From the NCBI GenBank assembly GCA_033557675.1, contig JAWQRM010000375.1:1-23507 (forward strand): a stretch of DNA of 23,507 nt. The letters run 5' to 3'. The position numbers and the translations under genes are program-made. The notes under the pieces are model-generated. The model was given only the letters and a program-made list of their open reading frames with translations, had not been told where the DNA came from and made no database searches. Position 1 is the first letter of the stretch. The number at the start of each line of letters is the position of its first letter. This document shows positions 19,052-23,507 of the stretch, one piece after another. The stretch comes from Coptodactyla brooksi. Taxonomy: Eukaryota; Arthropoda; Insecta; Coleoptera; Scarabaeidae.

Positions 19052-19890
19052 GTTAGTTAAAACCATATCTTCTATGCACATATCATCACTATATTATTAA
19101 CTGGAAGTGCCATCTACATGTTATTTGTTAATAATATATTGACATCTGCCAATTTTGCACACAAAATTTTCTGTCATCTTTATTCTAGCATTGGTCCTGT
19201 GGCAATGAAAAATTTGTAGCATAAAACTTATTAAGGACTTGCTTATTGCCTTTTATCTTGAATTGGTTCTTCGTTATGTATACTATCTGCAATTATGTAA
19301 TAATCGACTTAAACATATTTTAAATGTACAGTTTGTTAGGCAGAAATGTGATTGCTGCCATCAAGCATTAATTGGGGAAAAAATAAAATATATAGAAATA
19401 GCCACCCGTAACGTAATAGAAAACGCAAGTAAAATTAGAAAATAATGTTAGAGAAATTATCGACACTTTTTTATTAGACAAAGTATATAAAAATTTTACT
19501 AGCATTTTCAGCTTAACTTCTGACTGCAAACGGCGTTTGTAGAAATCGTGTTTCGACTATTTCTTGGCATTGTTATGGTTTGCAAACTCTAATAGTAAAC
19601 AATGGATTTAAAGAACTTAGCAATGTTGCATTTCGTGGATAATTTGATGATACCTTATATCTTCACTCCTAAGAATTTTACAGGAATACCAAAAACATTT
19701 TGTACATTTATTTGGTTTTTTCAAGATTTTAATTCGAGAAAAACCGAAATTTAAAAAAATCGCAGATAGAAGGTATGGCCAAATGGACGGTTCAAAATTA
19801 AGTGTACAATTTTGCAAGCCGTAATTCAGTAGTCGACTGACCAACATGTTTATATTGTCTGTCTTTCAATATAAATTCAAAAATTTTCAG
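19052..19890 (+). other. tai: taiman intron, 839 bp
   Basis: Donor GTTAGT, acceptor AAATTTTCAG, immediately followed by CAG (a NAGNAG arrangement). AT-rich, with no recognisable element or exon inside; the 60-80 codon frames in it are chance. Confidence 0.9.
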
Positions 19891-20091
19891 CAGGGAGCAT
19901 TTCCACAAACAACAGTGGGAAATTATCAACACAATGCGGCCAGGTTGTCACCTCATCCACCATACACACAGCAACTATCGCCTAGACAAGTATACCCATC
20001 GGGAGCGAACCAAAGCACGAATCCAAATTGGCAACAGAACCGATTAACGTTGCAGCAACAGCAGAATCCTATGCTCAATGCCCAGCTGACA
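19891..20091 (+). CDS. tai: Taiman/NCOA exon E: Gln/Pro-rich
   Basis: The exon is 67 codons, phase 0 at both ends: QGAFPQTTVGNYQHNAARLS, then PPYTQQLSPRQVYPSG and NRLTLQQQQNPMLNAQLT. It is part of the Gln/Ser/Pro-rich activation region. The first codon CAG can be skipped if the downstream AG of the TTTCAGCAG pair is used, so isoforms differing by one Gln are likely. The donor is GTAAGT at 20092. Confidence 0.92.
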
Positions 20092-20549
20092 GTAAGTACT
20101 TTACAAATATTAGTTGTTTCGGAAAATTACAAGGCAAGGACACAAGTAGTATAGATGAAAAGTGTCTTAATTTATGAATTAAAATACGTGGAAATTAACA
20201 CCTTCATTATTAGTTTTCAACTCAATAAATCTTAAAAATGCCGCTGTTGGTCACCATCATTTAATGGTTTCATTCTAATGAACAAAATTATCAACCTATA
20301 TGTTTGTTGTCAAGTTTTTCAAAGATTCCTGCAATTGTAATATTTAATATATTGTCCCTGGGCGCACAATGGATGCATATGTGTGTATAGCACAGCCCAT
20401 TAATGTCCATTTAGAACAGTTGATATAAAACTGTCGAAATTTTGAAGATTCATAACTCGAAAGCCAATACTGACTTAAAATTAAATGATGAATACAGAAT
20501 TTCTTCAGACCTCTAAATTACAACATCTTAATTATGCTTTGTTTTTAAG
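20092..20549 (+). other. tai: taiman intron, 458 bp
   Basis: Donor GTAAGT, acceptor GTTTTTAAG, phase 0. No further element was recognised. Retention would add about 21 codons before a stop near 20152. Confidence 0.9.
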
Positions 20550-20778
20550 GGAAACTTTGTGTCTGGCCCGTCCGGACGTAGTGGCTTCCCTGTTCAGCAC
20601 ACGCAATCGCAACAACAGCAGGCAATGGGAGGTAGCCCGGGAACTGCGTCGACAAGGCACTCGCCATACTCAGCTGACACGTTTCCACCGGGCTCGCCGA
20701 ACGCTTCGTTTAACCAGAACCAGTACCTGAGATTACAGAGGACTAACAGTGCACCCACTACCACCACTCAACTATCAG
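20550..20778 (+). CDS. tai: Taiman/NCOA exon F
   Basis: The exon is 76 codons plus one base: GNFVSGPSGRSGFPVQHTQS, QQQQAMGGSPGTASTRHSPY, SADTFPPGSPNASFNQNQYL, RLQRTNSAPTTTTQLS, then G carried into the next codon. Ser/Pro/Thr/Gln-rich and predicted to be disordered. The QYLRLQRTNSAP block is compact and looks conserved. The donor CAG|GTAAGA at 20779 is strong. Two overlapping open frames exist here (also starting at 20485), but only this one continues the phase from exon E and into exon G. Confidence 0.91.
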
Positions 20779-21668
20779 GTAAGAGTATGTTCACGCGCTC
20801 ACCCCACTTCCTCATGTACCTACGACACGCAAGGACGTACCAAAACTTACGAAAAACTAAATTTAATAAAAACGCTTATAAAAAATTAAACACAACATAC
20901 AGCGTCATCTCTGATTTGACTTAACCGGAATCTAACTACGATTTTTTTTAACTTGGAAAGTCATCTGGAGCATGGTTTGAATTTTTTGCTACCCGTAGAT
21001 GCCATGCATCTGTAGACAGACAAAGGTGTAGGTCATGCATTGATCAATTTTAAATTTTTATGCATGGTAGTCTTTCTATTAGAATAATTTTTCAAAGTTT
21101 TTCACCCCTACTACTATGATGGTTTAGTTAAGACCACTTTAATGATGGTAGATTTGAGAGAACTATTTCAATATTCATGGAATATCTCTTTAAAAGTTGC
21201 ACTTCCTACTTATGCGCTTTGTAGATTGGAAATAAGTATACAAATGATTTGAAAATATAAGGCTCCAACAGTGAGTAATGCCGTATGAAAATTAATAAAT
21301 GAATTTTTATTAATTTTTTATCTTTTAATTTATAGTTTTCTTACCATGTGTTTTATCAATTTTATTAATCATTCCCGGTTACTGCATTAACAAAAATTTA
21401 AACTTTCTTAAAATATTGTTAATTGGTAAGCACTAAATATATTGTCATTATCTTGACATTAAGAATTTCAACTCCTGATAATTGATCTTAAATCATTGAC
21501 ACCGTTCATTAATATAGTATGCCTAAGATACTAAAATTCGTATCTTAAGCAATAAAAACTGCACTGCTAACATTGAAGTGATCTTAACGCCCTCTTGAAG
21601 AACGACTACGACTGCCCCCCAAGAGTGCGTATAGTGAGATACCCATCTGAGGGTAGCGTGTGTTACAG
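20779..21668 (+). other. tai: taiman intron, 890 bp
   Basis: Donor GTAAGA, acceptor TGTGTTACAG, phase 1. In-frame reading from exon F continues for 47 codons to a stop at 20922-20924. The last 80 bases (21590-21668) are unusually GC-rich for an intron. A weaker acceptor (AGTGAG) near 21637 would extend exon G by about 30 bases in frame. Confidence 0.88.
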
Positions 21669-21857
21669 GTGGCCTGGGCTCCCCACGGCCATACAGCAGG
21701 GAGCATCCCCCACACTCTTCTTACCCCCCGATCCCCCAATCCCCACACCACACCATGATATATCAACAAGACTCCCAGTACTGTTACGATCAGACGGGTT
21801 TACAGTTACCGTACAATGGTGCAGACAGGGGCCGTGTACCCCCACACCTTCAGTCCG
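21669..21857 (+). CDS. tai: Taiman/NCOA exon G
   Basis: The exon is 189 bases, phase 1 at both ends, so it could be skipped without a frame change. With the carried G it reads GGLGSPRPYSREHPPHSSYP, PIPQSPHHTMIYQQDSQYCY, DQTGLQLPYNGADRGRVPPH and LQSG. The Pro/His/Tyr-rich composition and the QYCYDQTG block fit the C-terminal region of insect Taiman. The donor CCG|GTAAGT at 21858 is strong. The longer open frame 21595-21861 in another phase disagrees with the splice phase and was not used. Confidence 0.88.
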
Positions 21858-22385
21858 GTAAGTTGTCGGCTGCCAGGGTCGCCCTCAAAGAAAAAAAAAA
21901 CCACATCATGCTCTTGCAGTCGTTAAAACGACAACTTATTTTTAAGAACATAAAAGTTCATAGAAAAATCAAATCGTTCTTTGTTTATGTAAAATTAGTA
22001 TAAAGTAGTAAAGAGGTTTATGTTACAATTTTGTAATAACATTAACTTTATGCACTTTTTATTACACAGTCAAATCTAGATTGGCTGCATAATAAAAGGT
22101 AGGAGTAACATTTTAAAATGTCAAACAATCTTGTTTGTCAGTTAAGTTTGACATATAACACCATCAAACGTATCAGACTTAACAATAAAAAAATAGTTTG
22201 ACAATTGAAAATATTTTGGTACTATGTAAGACCTGCCTTGTTATACATAACAAACTTAGAATAGATACATATTTAAGGTGACACAAATTAAGTTGTTTTA
22301 TGTGTTATAACGTTATTGTAACATCAGATTTATTAGTTATTTATTGTTTTGAAAAACCTTTACTAATTTGTCGTTTTAAAGACAG

Positions 22386-22489
22386 CTACTCATATCACCA
22401 GCACCCATGTGGCACCAATTATGTCAAACCCTGTGTCTAACAACAACACTCATCTACATTTACATGTGCTCGTGTCATTGCTGTGCTAA
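22386..22489 (+). CDS. possible further taiman exon, doubtful
   Basis: A TACTAAT branch-site-like sequence at 22361-22367 is followed by TTTTAAAGACAG ending at 22385. Joined to exon G in phase 1 the frame reads ATHITSTHVAPIMSNPVSNN, then NTHLHLHVLVSLLC and a stop at 22487-22489. The Thr/Ser/Asn/Pro-rich start resembles the disordered C-terminal region, and LVSLL is formally an LXXLL. If real it would be a terminal exon, or an internal one with a donor before the stop. No obvious poly(A) signal follows closely. I do not recognise the peptide, so this could be chance. Confidence 0.3.
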
Positions 22490-23167
22490 AAATATCACTG
22501 GGGTTACACATTCCTGTGAGATGTACGACATCATATTGATGAAATACCTTACTCCCGTTATCCACTGTTCCATTTTTTTTGTTGTTCTGCTTGGTTTTTG
22601 CGATATGTGTATGTTTTTGCTTGTTTTGTCATGTTTTGTGTACTATGTTGTTGTGTATGTAAGATATCGTTATAGATTATTTAACATGTTGATTGATGTA
22701 ACCATGCAGAGCAAAATAATAACAACAAATAGCCACAAGATGGTTATTAGTCAACGTGTTAAACAACATATATGTTTATAATTGTTTTTATAGTGCAAAT
22801 TTAAAGATAAGTTTGTGTAAACTGTAAATTAAATAACAACAAATATTATTATGACTTGTTATCATAAAAGAACTGTATTAAAAGAACAAAGAGAAGCAAT
22901 TAAAAAATGGTTTTGGATTAAAAACCTTCTATGCAAATGAGTTACTATTACTATTATATATGACTGCTGCCGTTTCGTATGTATGATTCAGTCATAACAT
23001 AATCCACAATGCAGTCACAGTAATAATACGGTGACAAGCACTGAAAAAAAGAACAGACACGACATTTTTACATAGATAACTATAGGTTTTTCAGAGAAAC
23101 TACAACAGACGTAAAATCACAGTAATTGTTAAAGAAATATAATTTTTATTTCAAAAGTAATTAATAC

Positions 23168-23370
23168 CTAGTGTCGCCACCTTTAGATTTTACAATAGCT
23201 TTGAATTATCGAGGCATGGAAGGCACCAGTTGCTAGGTAACTCATTGGGTATTTTGTTCCACTTTTCCACAATTACTTGTTTCAGTGTACCTTGACTTTA
23301 AATTTAAATTACTTGACCAATCATTTTGTTACCATAATCTTTGCTCTAGTGTTCCCTATTCCTGCTTAAT
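23168..23370 (-). mobile_element. Tc1-like transposase relic, C-terminal part
   Basis: Read on the minus strand, the segment around 23165-23290 reads QVIVEKWNKIPNEL and then, after a frame change, LVPSMPR, FKAIVKSKGGDTRY and a stop. This matches the end of Tc1 transposases (W..IP......SMPRR..AVIKAKGG.TKY). Further up, near 23330-23370, NTRAKIMVTK may be the decayed DPKHTA..... region after the second catalytic Asp. The SPDLNPIE-type block expected between them is missing, so the copy is deleted and frameshifted. Confidence 0.75.
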
Positions 23371-23507
23371 AAAATTTACATTGAGTAGTTAATTTTCAAA
23401 ATATCTATATATTTGAAGTGATATATCATCTATAAATGCTGTTTTGCCTGTTGCCAGTTGTATTTGCCATCGCGAATTACAATTCCCAAACTAGAACAAA
23501 ACAACAA

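Larger units (their letters stand above)
21858..23507 (+). other. tai: taiman intron downstream of exon G, incomplete in the window
   Basis: The donor is GTAAGT. In-frame reading from exon G continues 47 codons to a stop at 22001-22003. AATAAA occurs at 22091-22096 and again near 22186, so an alternative 3' end is conceivable. A short inverted repeat ATGTCAAAC / GTTTGACAT lies at 22118-22126 and 22146-22154. A possible exon starts at 22386, and a Tc1 relic lies at 23168-23370. Nothing else was recognised between 22490 and 23160. Confidence 0.7.

Noticed and set aside
21595..21861. 88-codon plus-strand frame overlapping exon G
   Set aside because: Its phase does not join with exon F, and it runs through the acceptor. 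The exon G frame fits at both borders.
22407..22781. 124-codon Cys- and hydrophobic-rich plus-strand frame
   Set aside because: No acceptor puts exon G into this frame, there is no recognisable family, and the T/G-rich composition by itself yields Cys/Val/Leu/Tyr codons.
23011..23043. Possible Tc1 terminal repeat (reverse complement starts CAGTGCTTGTCACC)
   Set aside because: It is near the Tc1 relic and begins CAGTG, but no partner end is in the window and the match is too loose.
1..23507. CRISPR arrays, rRNA, tRNA, bacterial operons
   Set aside because: None seen. The spliced gene, intron structure and transposon types show a eukaryotic nuclear genome.

Overview
This is a eukaryotic window, almost certainly from an insect. 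On the + strand it carries seven internal coding exons of one gene, a Taiman / nuclear receptor coactivator (NCOA, p160/SRC) orthologue. The exons are comparatively GC-rich. The introns are AT-rich and full of decayed cut-and-paste DNA transposons (mariner, Tigger/pogo, Tc1), which is typical of insects. The order cannot be fixed from the sequence alone. All seven exons have consensus GT..AG borders, and the codon phases agree at every junction (2/2, 0/0, 0/0, 0/0, 0/0, 1/1), so the spliced reading frame is well supported. The bHLH exon(s) lie upstream of the window and the C-terminus probably lies downstream.

Layout. 1-1486: end of an upstream intron, with two minus-strand mariner transposase relics, a near-perfect 79-bp palindrome and a GC-rich patch of unknown origin. 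1487-2314: exon A, with the PAS-A and PAS-B region. 2315-12990: a 10.7-kb intron with a frameshifted minus-strand Tigger/pogo relic, diverged repeats around it, a 151-bp tandem duplication containing a 51-bp perfect palindrome, and two more mariner pieces. 12991-13783: exon B, Ser/Pro/Asn-rich, with two complete LXXLL motifs and the first three residues of a third. 13784-17684: a 3.9-kb intron with an unrecognised minus-strand coding relic and a 411-bp MITE with TA target duplications. 17685-21857: exons C to G, separated by introns of 89 to 890 bp. 21858-23507: the start of the next intron, a doubtful further exon and a Tc1 relic.

How it works together. Taiman/NCOA proteins are bHLH-PAS coactivators. 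In insects they bind the ecdysone receptor and partner the juvenile-hormone receptor Met. The PAS domains of exon A mediate partner binding. The LXXLL motifs of exons B and C contact nuclear-receptor ligand-binding domains. A Leu/Ile-rich segment late in exon C resembles the CBP/p300-binding AD1 region. Exons D to G encode the Gln/Pro/Ser-rich C-terminal activation region. The sequence features most worth checking are an LXXLL motif assembled only by splicing over the 3.9-kb intron, a NAGNAG acceptor, and two introns whose retention would each add a basic tail of exactly 47 residues. I found no evidence of a wholly new kind of biological system.
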